Positions 31,905-40,667 of a stretch of DNA of 64,000 nucleotides are shown here, piece by piece. The stretch comes from Roseibium aggregatum (GTDB lineage Bacteria; Pseudomonadota; Alphaproteobacteria; Rhizobiales; Stappiaceae). Position 1 is the first letter of the stretch; each line of letters begins with the position of its first letter. A program made the position numbers and the translations under genes. The notes beneath the pieces are model-generated. The model saw only the letters and a program-made list of their open reading frames with translations. It had not been told where the DNA came from and searched no databases. The stretch spans positions 1 through 64,000 of the forward strand of contig NZ_JABFCZ010000028.1 in NCBI RefSeq assembly GCF_014692675.1. Direction: 5' to 3'.

Positions 31905-33473
31905 TCAATTCACCGGTTTGCCTTGAAGCAGCTTCTGCAGTTCCGATGCGGGAACCGCCAGATTGGAACCGCCGTATTCGGGTAATATCGCCGACTGGAT
32001 GGCGATGACCCGGCCGTGGCTGTCGAGGACGGGGCCGCCGCTACCGCCATGGGTCGTTTCCGCGTCGAAGACCAGGGCGGACGGGGTCATCTGGGCAACA
32101 ATGCCGCGGCTGGCCAGCGGCTTGATATAGCCTGCTTTCGCCAACTGGGCGGATATCTGCCAGAAGCCGATCTCCTCGGTTTCCTGCAGGGACTTGATGA
32201 ACGCCACTCCCGACTGGGCAAGCATGGAGCGCAGGCCGGCGGGGTAGCCCATGGCGATCACATCCTCGCCGACCGCCGGCGGGGCTTCGGCGATTTCCAG
32301 CCCGGGAACGGCAGGCGCTTCGCCCTTTACCGTCATCAGAGCAATATCCGCGTCGTCGCTTGCAGCTTCCAGCGCGACCTCCACCGGATCCGGTACGCCG
32401 GGGATATAGGCGATGAATTTCAGCATGACCGGCTCAAGCCCCACGATCGCCGCGGCCTTGGCGGCTGCGTCATGTTCCCAGGGAAAGACGACATGCCGAT
32501 TGGTCGCAATCAGACCGGATCCGGAAATGAAAAATCCGGTTCCGACGATCTGACGCTCCGCGACCGGCCCCTTGCCCTCCAGCGACAACAGCGGATTGCC
32601 CGTCGGCCCGACCAGCGCCTTCCCCTCCTCATTGACGACCTTGCGCAACATGCGTCCCGAGGCCTGATCGCGCAGACCGAAGGCGCATTGCAAAAACACC
32701 ACGGAGGACGAGGATCGGGCAACGATATGCGCGCCGGCCTGCCAGCGCTGTTCCAGCTCCTCCAGCCGCTTGACCTGCGCGGTAAACTGGCGGCCGACAT
32801 CCTGGCGCAACAGGGAAAGATCCTCCGGCCCGAGCGCCTCCTCGCGGGCCACCGCCAGAGCGGCTGCGACCGCGTCGAGGCGCTGCTGGCCGGCCGCCAC
32901 GGTTTCTTCCAGATCGCGGATCAGACGGCTCTGCTGCCAGGCGATCGCGGCGATCGCCAGGACGGCGACAACGATCGTGATGCGGAAGAGCACGGTGGTC
33001 CGCATGGCCAGCTCACTGGCGAGTTGCGACAGGGCCGTCAGGGTGCGTCGAAAAAACGGCCGCCGGCTGACACGGAAATAGGCCAGGGCATCCTTGAAGA
33101 TATCCGGGATCGGGCGATGAAGGGGATGCGTTTCATCGATGATTTCGAACCGCGACAGCGGACCGTCCTCGCCGAATTCGATCATGTCGCGATGGGACAG
33201 CTGCTTTTCCTGTGCCGGCGCGCGGTTGACCCAGATAGTCCCGCCGCCGCATGGCTCGACAAGATAGGTGCCGCCTGTCCGCCGGAAACGGGCCCGGCAG
33301 GCCGGCGCCGGCCCGCCGTCCGGCTCGCCGACGATCCGGATCTCGCCGGTCGGCTTCAGGATCACGTCATGCTGGCCGAGACTGAGCCAGGACGTCCGCC
33401 CGCGCGAAGGTCCCGTCAGATGATGAAGCGCGGCGATCGCCGGCGGCTCTTCCAGGTCAGCGTCATCGTTCAT
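31905..33473 (-). CDS. Membrane-anchored trypsin-like protease with N-terminal FHA-like domain
   Basis: This 522-residue protein has an FHA-like N-terminal region (about 28-112: SLGQHDVILKP, CRARFRRTGGTYLVEPCGGG, TIWVN) on the cytoplasmic side, a single membrane segment at 161-180, a coiled coil at about 185-245 and a chymotrypsin-fold protease from about 255. The catalytic triad is His327 in ATNRHVVFP, Asp376 in DDADIALM and Ser478 in THGGSGGPVL. It lacks a PDZ domain, unlike DegP/DegS. The layout suggests a periplasmic protease coupled to an intracellular phosphopeptide-type input. It lies alone between a methyltransferase and cobB. Confidence 0.8.
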   Translation of the reverse strand: MNDDADLEEPPAIAALHHLTGPSRGRTSWLSLGQHDVILKPTGEIRIVGEPDGGPAPACRARFRRTGGTYLVEPCGGGTIWVNRAPAQEKQLSHRDMIEFGEDGPLSRFEIIDETHPLHRPIPDIFKDALAYFRVSRRPFFRRTLTALSQLASELAMRTTVLFRITIVVAVLAIAAIAWQQSRLIRDLEETVAAGQQRLDAVAAALAVAREEALGPEDLSLLRQDVGRQFTAQVKRLEELEQRWQAGAHIVARSSSSVVFLQCAFGLRDQASGRMLRKVVNEEGKALVGPTGNPLLSLEGKGPVAERQIVGTGFFISGSGLIATNRHVVFPWEHDAAAKAAAIVGLEPVMLKFIAYIPGVPDPVEVALEAASDDADIALMTVKGEAPAVPGLEIAEAPPAVGEDVIAMGYPAGLRSMLAQSGVAFIKSLQETEEIGFWQISAQLAKAGYIKPLASRGIVAQMTPSALVFDAETTHGGSGGPVLDSHGRVIAIQSAILPEYGGSNLAVPASELQKLLQGKPVN

Positions 33474-33567
33474 GTTTCAGGTCTGATCCCCCTGACGGAT
33501 CATCCCGAAACAAGCCGGACAAGTAAACCGTCTTGTCTCTGGTGCTGGCAGGGTATGCGATTGCCAA

Positions 33568-34872
33568 TCAGCGCACACCGATCACGTGGGCGAAAGAACC
33601 CATGACCGATCCGATGCGAAGCCCCATGTCGGCAACGGCGGCGCCCACCGCGTCGGCGGCCGCAAACAGCCGCTCCGCAGCTCCTTCGCGCAGGGTCGTC
33701 GCGTAGTGAAATTCATGGGCCGCAAGTTCGCACGGCCATGGCAGGGCCGAACGGGGGGAAAGCACCCGGTAGCCGAGGTGGCGCTTTCTGTCCGCAAAGC
33801 TCGTCTCGAGCGGCAGGAGACCCAGCATCTGGTGGGCCACGCCTTGCGCGTCGACCAGCCCCTCGCCCAGGGCCATGTAGCCGCCGCACTCGCCGTAGAT
33901 CAGGGTGCCGCGTGCCGCAGCCTCCCGCATGGCCTTGCGGAACGTGCCGGCCGCGGCAAGGGGTCCGGCATGGAGTTCCGGGTAACCGCCGGGCAGGAAA
34001 ATGGCGTCGGCAGCCGGGTCCGGCTGTTCGTCGGCAAGCGGTGAAAAGAAGCTCAGGTCTGCTCCTGCCCGCCGCCAACCGTCCAGGATATGAGAATAGG
34101 AAAAGGCGAAGGCGACGTCGCGGGCAACCGCGATCCGCTGGCCAAGGGGCGGCAGGACCGCGGCAGGTGCGCGAGGCGGCGCGAGCGGAGTGGCCAGACC
34201 GGCCAGCGCGTCCAGATCGATCAGCTGCGCGCACAGAGCCGCTGCCTGTTCCAGAAAGGTGTCGAGATCGGCGTGTTCTTCCGCCTGCACAAGCCCCAGA
34301 TGGCGCTCCGGCAGAACCAGATCATCCATCCTCGGCAACGCCCCGAGGACGGATACCGGGAGCGGTACCAAGGCATCGCGCAGCATCTTTTCGTGGCGCG
34401 CACTGCCCACCTTGTTGAGGATCACGCCTGCAACCGCCATATCCTCCCGGTAGGTCCGAAAGCCGTTGACGAGGGCCGCAACCGACTGGGCCTGCTTGCT
34501 GCAGTCGACCACCAGGACGACCGGCACGCCGAGGCAGGTTGCGAGATCCGCCGCCGATCCCTTGCCGGTCGCCGCCCCATCGAAGAGACCCATGGCGCCT
34601 TCCACGATCAGGAGATCGGCAGCTTCCGCGTGAGAGCTCCCGAGCGCGCGGACCGTTTCCGGCGTCATCGCCCAGGCATCGAGATTGATGCAGGTCCGGC
34701 CGCTCGCCGCCTCATGGAATTTCGGATCGATATAATCCGGCCCCGACTTGGCGGAGACGATTTCCCGGCCGGCGTTCTTTAATGCCCGAAGCAGGGCGAG
34801 CGTCACGGTCGTCTTGCCCGCCCCCGACTGGGGTGCGGCGATCAGGAGGCCTTTGGTATGAGTCCCCGCCAT
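33568..34872 (-). CDS. cobB: Cobyrinate / hydrogenobyrinate a,c-diamide synthase
   Basis: This 434-residue amidase-ligase amidates the a and c acetates using glutamine and ATP. The N-terminal P-loop is LLIAAPQSGAGKTTVTLAL and KSGPDYIDPKFH; the switch region is LLIVEGAMGLFDG. The C-terminal glutaminase has the catalytic Cys in LIYGECGGYMALGE and His in AHEFHYAT. The true start is ATG 34872, sharing one base with the stop of cobA (TAATG); the longer frame to 35091 runs inside cobA and is not used. It is the second gene of the cobA-cobB unit. Confidence 0.93.
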   Translation of the reverse strand: MAGTHTKGLLIAAPQSGAGKTTVTLALLRALKNAGREIVSAKSGPDYIDPKFHEAASGRTCINLDAWAMTPETVRALGSSHAEAADLLIVEGAMGLFDGAATGKGSAADLATCLGVPVVLVVDCSKQAQSVAALVNGFRTYREDMAVAGVILNKVGSARHEKMLRDALVPLPVSVLGALPRMDDLVLPERHLGLVQAEEHADLDTFLEQAAALCAQLIDLDALAGLATPLAPPRAPAAVLPPLGQRIAVARDVAFAFSYSHILDGWRRAGADLSFFSPLADEQPDPAADAIFLPGGYPELHAGPLAAAGTFRKAMREAAARGTLIYGECGGYMALGEGLVDAQGVAHQMLGLLPLETSFADRKRHLGYRVLSPRSALPWPCELAAHEFHYATTLREGAAERLFAAADAVGAAVADMGLRIGSVMGSFAHVIGVR

Positions 34873-35735
34873 TATCCGGCGTCGGACGACCGGGCCTTCG
34901 ACAGCCCGAGCGGGTCGGCATCCAGCAGACGGCCTGTGAGCGCGCCCATCCAGTCGAGACCGGCCCGCAGGCGCACCACCTCGCCGACACAGACGACCGC
35001 CGGAGGCTCCAGGTTTGCGGCGGCCGCATCCGCGGCACAGCGACCCAGCGTCGTCTCCAGAACCTGTTGCCCGGCTAAAGACGCATTGCACACAATGCCC
35101 ACAGGCTCATCCACAGACCGTCCACCGGTTATCAGTTTGCCGGCTATGGTTTCCAGGTGTTTCATTGCCATGTACATGACGATCACCGGAGAGCCCGCGG
35201 CGATGCCTTCCCAGTTGATCGCATCCGGCGTCAGTCCGGTCTGGTCGTGACCGGTCAGGAAGGTCACCGCCTGATTGGTGTCGCGGTGGGTCGCCGGAAT
35301 GCCCGCATAGGCCAGACCGCCGATGCCGGCCGTGATGCCGGGAATGATCCGGAAGGAAATACCGGCGCCGACGAGCCCGAGCGCTTCCTCGCCGCCGCGG
35401 CCAAAGACAAAGGGATCGCCGCCCTTCAGGCGTAGCACCCGCTGTCCCGTTTTCGCATAGTCAATCAGCTTCAGCGTGATGTCGCGCTGCTTCGGGCTCG
35501 GTTTACCGCCGCGCTTGCCGGCATATTCCAGGCGGGCTTCGGGCCTTGCCCAGGACAGGATGCGCTCATCCACGAGCGCATCATAGACAATTACATCGGC
35601 CTGCCGGAGGCCGTTCAGGGCATGGAGCGTCAGCAGGCCCGGATCCCCCGGCCCCGCGCCAGCGAGCCAGACCCAGCCCGGTTCGAATGCGGGCAGTTTT
35701 CCCGGCAGGTTGGCTATTTCTGTTTCCGTCGACAT
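34872..35735 (-). CDS. cobA: Uroporphyrinogen-III C-methyltransferase (SUMT)
   Basis: This 287-residue SUMT adds methyls at C2 and C7 to make precorrin-2, the branch point of siroheme and cobalamin. Motifs: VWLAGAGPGDPGLLTLHALN, VLRLKGGDPFVFGRGGEE, ITAGIGGLAYAGIPATHRD and VIVMYMAMKHL. No CysG-type dehydrogenase domain is fused. The gene starts the minus-strand cobA-cobB unit. Confidence 0.93.
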   Translation of the reverse strand: MSTETEIANLPGKLPAFEPGWVWLAGAGPGDPGLLTLHALNGLRQADVIVYDALVDERILSWARPEARLEYAGKRGGKPSPKQRDITLKLIDYAKTGQRVLRLKGGDPFVFGRGGEEALGLVGAGISFRIIPGITAGIGGLAYAGIPATHRDTNQAVTFLTGHDQTGLTPDAINWEGIAAGSPVIVMYMAMKHLETIAGKLITGGRSVDEPVGIVCNASLAGQQVLETTLGRCAADAAAANLEPPAVVCVGEVVRLRAGLDWMGALTGRLLDADPLGLSKARSSDAG

Positions 35736-35857
35736 GATCCCGTTCTATCCGGCCTTGCCGGGAACGCCAAGCGCTATGGCAACCTGAATGCGCGCGCATG
35801 CGACATGGGCCGTAAATGACCGGTGCCTCAGTTGAAATTCACGCTATAAAGGCAGCC

Positions 35858-36952
35858 ATGAGCGGAGCCGAACCTCAACATCTCAGACGCGGCTGGACAA
35901 CAGGCGCCTGTGCCACAGGTGCTGTCAAGGCGGCCTTCACAGCACTCGCCACAGGCGATTTTCCAGACCCTGTGGATATTTCGCTCCCCAGGGGCGGCGC
36001 CACCTCGTTTGCGCTGGCCCGCCATGCGCTGAACAAGGGGTCCGCCTCCGCCGCAATCATCAAGGATGCCGGAGACGATCCGGACGTCACGCATGGCGCG
36101 CTTGTCAGTGCGACGGTCCGGCCCTTGCCCTCGGGCAGCGGTATCGTGTTCAAGGCAGGCGAAGGGGTCGGTACCGTGACCCGTCCCGGCCTGCCGATAC
36201 CGCCCGGCGAACCGGCGATCAATCCGGTGCCGCGGGAGATGATGCGCCAGGCGATCGCGGAAGTCTCCGAACTGACCGGCCTTGCCGGAGACGTGGAAAT
36301 CGAAATCTCCATCGACGGCGGCGAGGAGCTGGCAAAGAAGACCCTGAACGGCAGGCTCGGCATTGTCGGCGGCCTGTCGGTGCTCGGCACCACCGGCATC
36401 GTGCGGCCATTCTCCTGTGCCGCCTGGATTGCCTCGATCCACAGAGGCATCGATGTCGCCCGGGCGACGGGCATGACCCATGTGGTCGGCGCAACCGGCT
36501 CCACTTCTGAAGGCGCGGTGCGGGCCCGCTATGATCTGGACGAAGCCGCCTATCTCGACATGGGCGACTTTGCCGGCGGGTTATTGAAATACCTGCGCGC
36601 GCATCCAGTCGCCCGGCTGACCCTTGCCGGGGGCTTTGCCAAGTTCACCAAGCTGGCGCAGGGCGCACTCGACCTGCATTCGGCCCGCAGCCGGGTCGAC
36701 TTCGCCTTCCTTGCGGATCTATTGGCGGACCAGGGCGCACCGCAGCCACTGTGCGACGCCGCACTCCACGCGAATACCGCCAAGGAGGTGCTGGACCTGT
36801 CGCTGGAAAGCGGGATCGATCTGAGCACGCCATTGGCGCACAGGACGAAGGCCGCCGTTCTGGAGATCCTGCGCGGCGCGCCGGTCGAGGTGGAAGTGCT
36901 GATCGTTGACCGCGACGGCCATGTGACCGGGGAAACCGGCTGGGATGAGTGA
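35858..36952 (+). CDS. cbiD: Cobalt-precorrin-5B C1-methyltransferase
   Basis: This ~364-residue enzyme carries out C1 methylation in the cobalt-first route. It starts LRRGWTTGACATGAVKAAFT and has GGEELAKKTLNGRLGIVGGL, then VLGTTGIVRPFSC and SEGAVRARYDLDEAAYLDMG near the end of the core. The start at 35858 is chosen because AAGG precedes it and the protein then has the usual CbiD length; an upstream ATG at 35816 would add 14 residues. It overlaps cobK by 8 bases. CobF, the aerobic C1 methylase, is absent. Confidence 0.92.
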   Translation: MSGAEPQHLRRGWTTGACATGAVKAAFTALATGDFPDPVDISLPRGGATSFALARHALNKGSASAAIIKDAGDDPDVTHGALVSATVRPLPSGSGIVFKAGEGVGTVTRPGLPIPPGEPAINPVPREMMRQAIAEVSELTGLAGDVEIEISIDGGEELAKKTLNGRLGIVGGLSVLGTTGIVRPFSCAAWIASIHRGIDVARATGMTHVVGATGSTSEGAVRARYDLDEAAYLDMGDFAGGLLKYLRAHPVARLTLAGGFAKFTKLAQGALDLHSARSRVDFAFLADLLADQGAPQPLCDAALHANTAKEVLDLSLESGIDLSTPLAHRTKAAVLEILRGAPVEVEVLIVDRDGHVTGETGWDE

Positions 36953-37694
36953 GCGACATCATATTCTCATCCTTGCGGGAACGCCCGAGGCCAGACAACT
37001 GGCGCGCGCGCTCGCAGACCGGTTTCCCGATGTCAGGCTGACGGCGTCCTTTGCCGGCGCGGTGTCGGATATTCCCGATCCCGGCATTCCGGCGAGAACC
37101 GGCGGCTTCGGCGGCGTGGAAGGCCTCGCCGCATTCATCGAACAGGAACAGGTGACCCTGGTCATCGACGCCACTCATCCCTTCGCGGAGCAGATCAGCA
37201 GGAACGCCGTGCAAGCCGCAAAGGCCGGGGGCGTGCCTCTGATCCGGTTCGAACGGCCGGAATGGGAACCGGAACCGGGCGAACGATGGGAACGTGTTTC
37301 AAGCCTCGCGGAGGCCGCCGAAAGGCTCCCGTCTGAGGCGCGCGTCTTTCTGGCAATCGGCCGCAAGGAAATCGCAGCCTTCAGCCATCGAAGTGATCTT
37401 TTCGCCGTGGCGCGGATGATCGAGCCGCCGGATGTTCCCCTTCCCGGTCACTGGCATCTGGAACTGAGCCGGCCCGCACAAACCGTGGAGGCGGAGGAGG
37501 ATCTTCTGCGCACGCACCGGATCACCCATCTGGTTTCGAAGAACAGCGGGGGCAGCCTGTCCCACGGCAAGATCGAGGCGGCAAGACGCTTGCGGATTCC
37601 GGTGATCATGATCGACCGGCCGGCACCGGCCGGTGCACAGACCCGCAGCGATATCGAAGATGTCCTGCGCCTTGTCGCGCAGACCGTCACTTAG
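36945..37694 (+). CDS. cobK: Precorrin-6A (cobalt-precorrin-6A) reductase
   Basis: This 249-residue NADPH-dependent reductase, CobK/CbiJ, starts HILILAGTPEARQLARAL and carries VIDATHPFAEQISRNA and THLVSKNSGG, the family signatures. It lies directly after cbiD, with which it is co-translated through an 8-base overlap. Its 3' end overlaps the convergent glycosyltransferase gene by 8 bases, marking the end of the cobalamin region. Confidence 0.92.
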   Translation: MSERHHILILAGTPEARQLARALADRFPDVRLTASFAGAVSDIPDPGIPARTGGFGGVEGLAAFIEQEQVTLVIDATHPFAEQISRNAVQAAKAGGVPLIRFERPEWEPEPGERWERVSSLAEAAERLPSEARVFLAIGRKEIAAFSHRSDLFAVARMIEPPDVPLPGHWHLELSRPAQTVEAEEDLLRTHRITHLVSKNSGGSLSHGKIEAARRLRIPVIMIDRPAPAGAQTRSDIEDVLRLVAQTVT

Positions 37695-38478
37695 AGCTTG
37701 AGGACGCCTTGCCGGATCGTTTCAGGCCGTGGATCTTGTAGAAGAACCTGGGAATGCCGATCAGGTAGCGTTTCGAGAGCCGCCGCGGTTCCTGCAGCAG
37801 CCGGAACAGCCACTCCAGGCCGATGTTCTGGATCGGTTTGGGCGCGCGGATGACGGCACCGGACATGAAGTCGAACAGGGCACCGACACCGATCGCGACG
37901 GTGGCGCCCGTCCGATCCGCGTGCTGCGCAATGAAGCGTTCCTGGCGCGGATTTCCCATGCCTACCAGGAGCAGATCGGGGTTTGCCGCTTTCACCATCT
38001 CGCAGATCTCTTCCGCATCGCCAAGATCAAAATAGCCGTTACGGAACCCGACGATTGAATGGTGCGGATAGGTTTCGGCTATATGCGCCTTGGCCGCCCG
38101 GACCTGTTCCTCGGCCGCTCCGAGCAGATAAATCCGCAACGGGACGCCGATTTCCGCCAGGATCGCGGGAACGAGGTCGGTTCCGTTGAGGTTGTCGGGA
38201 AAGCCCTTGCCGTGAATGATCTTGCTGGCCAGTTCGGTGCCCAGACCGTCATTGAACAGCGTCAGTGACTGGAGGGTTTCGGCATAACCGGGATCATCGA
38301 GCGCGGAGAGGATCGTGTGAGCATTGCAGATGGCAATGTCCATGCGCTGACGCGAAAGCACCGCGGTGCGGACCAGGTCGATCGCCTCGTCCCGCTCCAT
38401 GCGCAATATACTCAGCGGACCGATTTCCGCCGTATCGATCTCCCGTATGAAGTCGATGTCCTGATTTCGTGCCAGCAT
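37687..38478 (-). CDS. WecG/TagA/CpsF-family glycosyltransferase
   Basis: This 263-residue GT26 enzyme, typical of surface polysaccharide assembly, uses a membrane-lipid-linked sugar as acceptor. Motifs: DIAICNAHTILSALDDPGY, ASKIIHGKGFPDNLNGTDL, YLLGAAEEQVRAA, LLLVGMGNPRQERFI and ALFDFMSGAVIRAP (the last one with a conserved Arg). In E. coli WecG and TagA add the second sugar. The Ser-rich C-terminus SGKASSSSK is unusual. It is separate from the rest of the locus by a 430-base AT-rich region with a likely promoter. Confidence 0.88.
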   Translation of the reverse strand: MLARNQDIDFIREIDTAEIGPLSILRMERDEAIDLVRTAVLSRQRMDIAICNAHTILSALDDPGYAETLQSLTLFNDGLGTELASKIIHGKGFPDNLNGTDLVPAILAEIGVPLRIYLLGAAEEQVRAAKAHIAETYPHHSIVGFRNGYFDLGDAEEICEMVKAANPDLLLVGMGNPRQERFIAQHADRTGATVAIGVGALFDFMSGAVIRAPKPIQNIGLEWLFRLLQEPRRLSKRYLIGIPRFFYKIHGLKRSGKASSSSK

Positions 38479-38909
38479 CGGATTGCTCAGACCCTTAAAC
38501 GATTATTATTCCGCATTCGGATAGGCCGTTTTACGGAGGGTAATGTAGTCCTTTTTTCTAAAAACTGAATAAATTTCGCTTGTCGAAACATTATTAGGTT
38601 AACCAGCACCTAAACGATACATAGGCAAAATCTTAATTTTACGCAATGTAAACCATGCTTACTAAGAGGCCGCCTATATTGCTTGAGATTCAAAGCTTTT
38701 TCCAAGCGAAAGCATTCGGAATCTTTTGCCCACCGTCCTCAATTTGGGAGCGGTTAACCAAGCCGCGTCACCCTGTCGGAAGTCTCTCCGCGGTGCGTTT
38801 GTGCCAGCAATAAAGTTCAAGAACAGTTTCGGGAAGCCAAACAGCCGCAGACAGGGATCGAAAAAAGCCCGAGCCGTTGTCGAACACCGGCCGATCCCGG
38901 GTGCACAAT
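38479..38909. other. AT-rich intergenic region of the polysaccharide locus
   Basis: No gene or RNA is recognised. GGTTAACCA appears twice (38608-38616 and 38753-38761). The left half is the likely promoter region of the WecG-like gene. The right half lies beyond the 3' end of wzz, and no terminator with a T-run is seen. Confidence 0.45.
38618..38646 (-). promoter_or_regulatory. Sigma-70-like promoter of the WecG-like gene
   Basis: On the minus strand TTGCGT (38646-38641) and TATGTA (38623-38618) are separated by 17 bases. This lies 140 bases upstream of the ATG at 38478. A GGTTAACC palindrome is just downstream. It is a sequence match only. Confidence 0.35.
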
Positions 38910-40601
38910 TCAGCTGTAGCCGTTCGGGGCGAAATAGGAGCGGACGAGAGGGTGCCGTACCAGTCTGCGCATGATCGCGAAGAACAGACCTGCACCGAAA
39001 CCGAAAAACGCCCCGCCGATGACGCCGGCGACCAGAAGCACGGACCGGCCGGGGCCGTTGGCCCTTGTGGGCGGCTCCGCCTTTTCGATCACCCGGACAT
39101 TGCTTTGGGTTATATTGCGCTCTTCATTCGTCTCGCGGGTCTTTTTCAGGACGGCCTCGTAGATATTGCGCGCGGCGGTGGCCTGAAGTTCCAGGTTGTT
39201 GAGTTCGGCCTGGTTCGACGTGTTGCTCAGCTTGAGGGCCTTCTGCGCGGCCAGCTCCTTGGCGATGTCCTGTTCGGCCTTTTTCGCCTGGGACAGTTCC
39301 GTTTGCGCGACCGACGCAATCCGCTTCAGTTCCTTGTTGATTTCCGCTCGCAGTCCATCGAGCGAGGCCTTTGCGGCCGTCAGGGACGGATGGCGGCTTC
39401 CAAGCTGGCTTTCCAGCCTGCCGAGATTAGAGGCCGCCACGGCATATTGGCGGCGCAAATCGACAAGGGTGGCCGATGTCACTTCGCTGTCGCTCATGCC
39501 GGCGACCGCGTCCGCAAGGCTGAGTCGCTTTGCGGCATCGACCTTCGCCATCGCCTCGATGGTTTTCTGCTGGGCTTCGACCAGGGCGTCATTGAGCGCC
39601 GCCAGCCGGCTTTCCGAAATAAGGTCCCCCTTGGCGGTGACCATGTCGTTCTTTGCGCGGTAATCGTCCACCGCCGTTTCAGCCGCATGCACCTTTTTGC
39701 TCAGGTCGACGAGCCGCTGGTCGAGAGCCGTGTTGATCCCGGAATAGAGTTCGGAAACGGACTTGTTCTCATAGTCCAGGAAGGACGTGACGATGGCGTT
39801 GGCGATTTCCGCCGATTTCGCCGGCTCATGCGTCGTGACATTCAGCGCAACGATATAGGAATTGTCGTCGCGCAACGTGGTCACGGCTTTCTTCAGCGAC
39901 GAGGCGACCGCATAGGGCGCTGCAGATCCGGCATCGGCGCCTGCGAATTCCGGATCGTTTGTGAGCGAGAGCTTTTCGACCACATTCTGCAGCACCGCAT
40001 TGGACGTCAGGATCCGGATCTGGCTGTTGATGAAGGCGGCCGCCGACTGGGCTGTTGCCGAACTCTGCGACTGGCCGTCGAAGTTGAACTGGATCTGCAT
40101 CGGATCGAAATAGAGGCTCGACTGGGCCGTATATTTGCGTGACAGCATCAGCGTTGCCGCCCCGCCGCCGATCATTCCGAGCAGCAGCAACAAGGCGATG
40201 AGACGCCGGCTGTCATAAGCGGCGCGGACCACAGAACGGATATCGAGAAGCGGTTCGTCCGGGCTGATTGCGGGCACGTAACGGTAGCCGCCATTCCTGC
40301 TCCTTGCCGGATAGGAGATGTATTCCGGTTCGACCACCGGACTGCTTCGGCGGAAAAACGGCAGCAGCTTGCGGGTGATGCTTTCCCGGCGGCGGGACCG
40401 GTCCCGGCCCTTCTGTCGCGGGTTGCGTCCGTCCTGCGGCTTCAGGGATTCGTTGCGCGCGCGCGCAATTGCGACAAGCTTTTCCTGGGGCAGCCGCGCA
40501 GGCACGCGCCGGCGCGGTCTTTCGGGCGCCGGATAGGGGGACCTGCGGCCTGAAGAATATTCCCACTCAGGAGGATCCCATTCATCGTCATACCGGCTCA
40601 T
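38910..40601 (-). CDS. Wzz/GumC-family polysaccharide chain-length determinant protein
   Basis: This 563-residue inner-membrane protein sets polymer length. It has a basic, Pro/Arg-rich cytoplasmic N-terminus of about 120 residues, then PDEPLLDIRSVVRAAYDSRR, a first membrane segment at 134-154, a long periplasmic helical domain (about 155-520) with two coiled coils, and a second membrane segment near 525-548 followed by RRLVRHPLVRS. No kinase (Walker) domain is fused. It may be the first gene of its run, as nothing precedes it on the minus strand for 66 bases except the GH5 gene, which it follows in transcription order. Confidence 0.88.
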   Translation of the reverse strand: MSRYDDEWDPPEWEYSSGRRSPYPAPERPRRRVPARLPQEKLVAIARARNESLKPQDGRNPRQKGRDRSRRRESITRKLLPFFRRSSPVVEPEYISYPARSRNGGYRYVPAISPDEPLLDIRSVVRAAYDSRRLIALLLLLGMIGGGAATLMLSRKYTAQSSLYFDPMQIQFNFDGQSQSSATAQSAAAFINSQIRILTSNAVLQNVVEKLSLTNDPEFAGADAGSAAPYAVASSLKKAVTTLRDDNSYIVALNVTTHEPAKSAEIANAIVTSFLDYENKSVSELYSGINTALDQRLVDLSKKVHAAETAVDDYRAKNDMVTAKGDLISESRLAALNDALVEAQQKTIEAMAKVDAAKRLSLADAVAGMSDSEVTSATLVDLRRQYAVAASNLGRLESQLGSRHPSLTAAKASLDGLRAEINKELKRIASVAQTELSQAKKAEQDIAKELAAQKALKLSNTSNQAELNNLELQATAARNIYEAVLKKTRETNEERNITQSNVRVIEKAEPPTRANGPGRSVLLVAGVIGGAFFGFGAGLFFAIMRRLVRHPLVRSYFAPNGYS

Positions 40602-40667
40602 CGGGTACCCGTACGCCTTTACGCAACAGCCATTCTAGACACACGCCGACAGCGTAGAAAAACAAGG

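Noticed and set aside
32016..33605. 529-residue plus-strand open frame opposite the FHA/trypsin-like protease
   Set aside because: The frame is full of Arg/Gly/Gln/Asp with no family motif and lies exactly antisense to a gene with clear catalytic residues, a common artefact of high-GC codon use.
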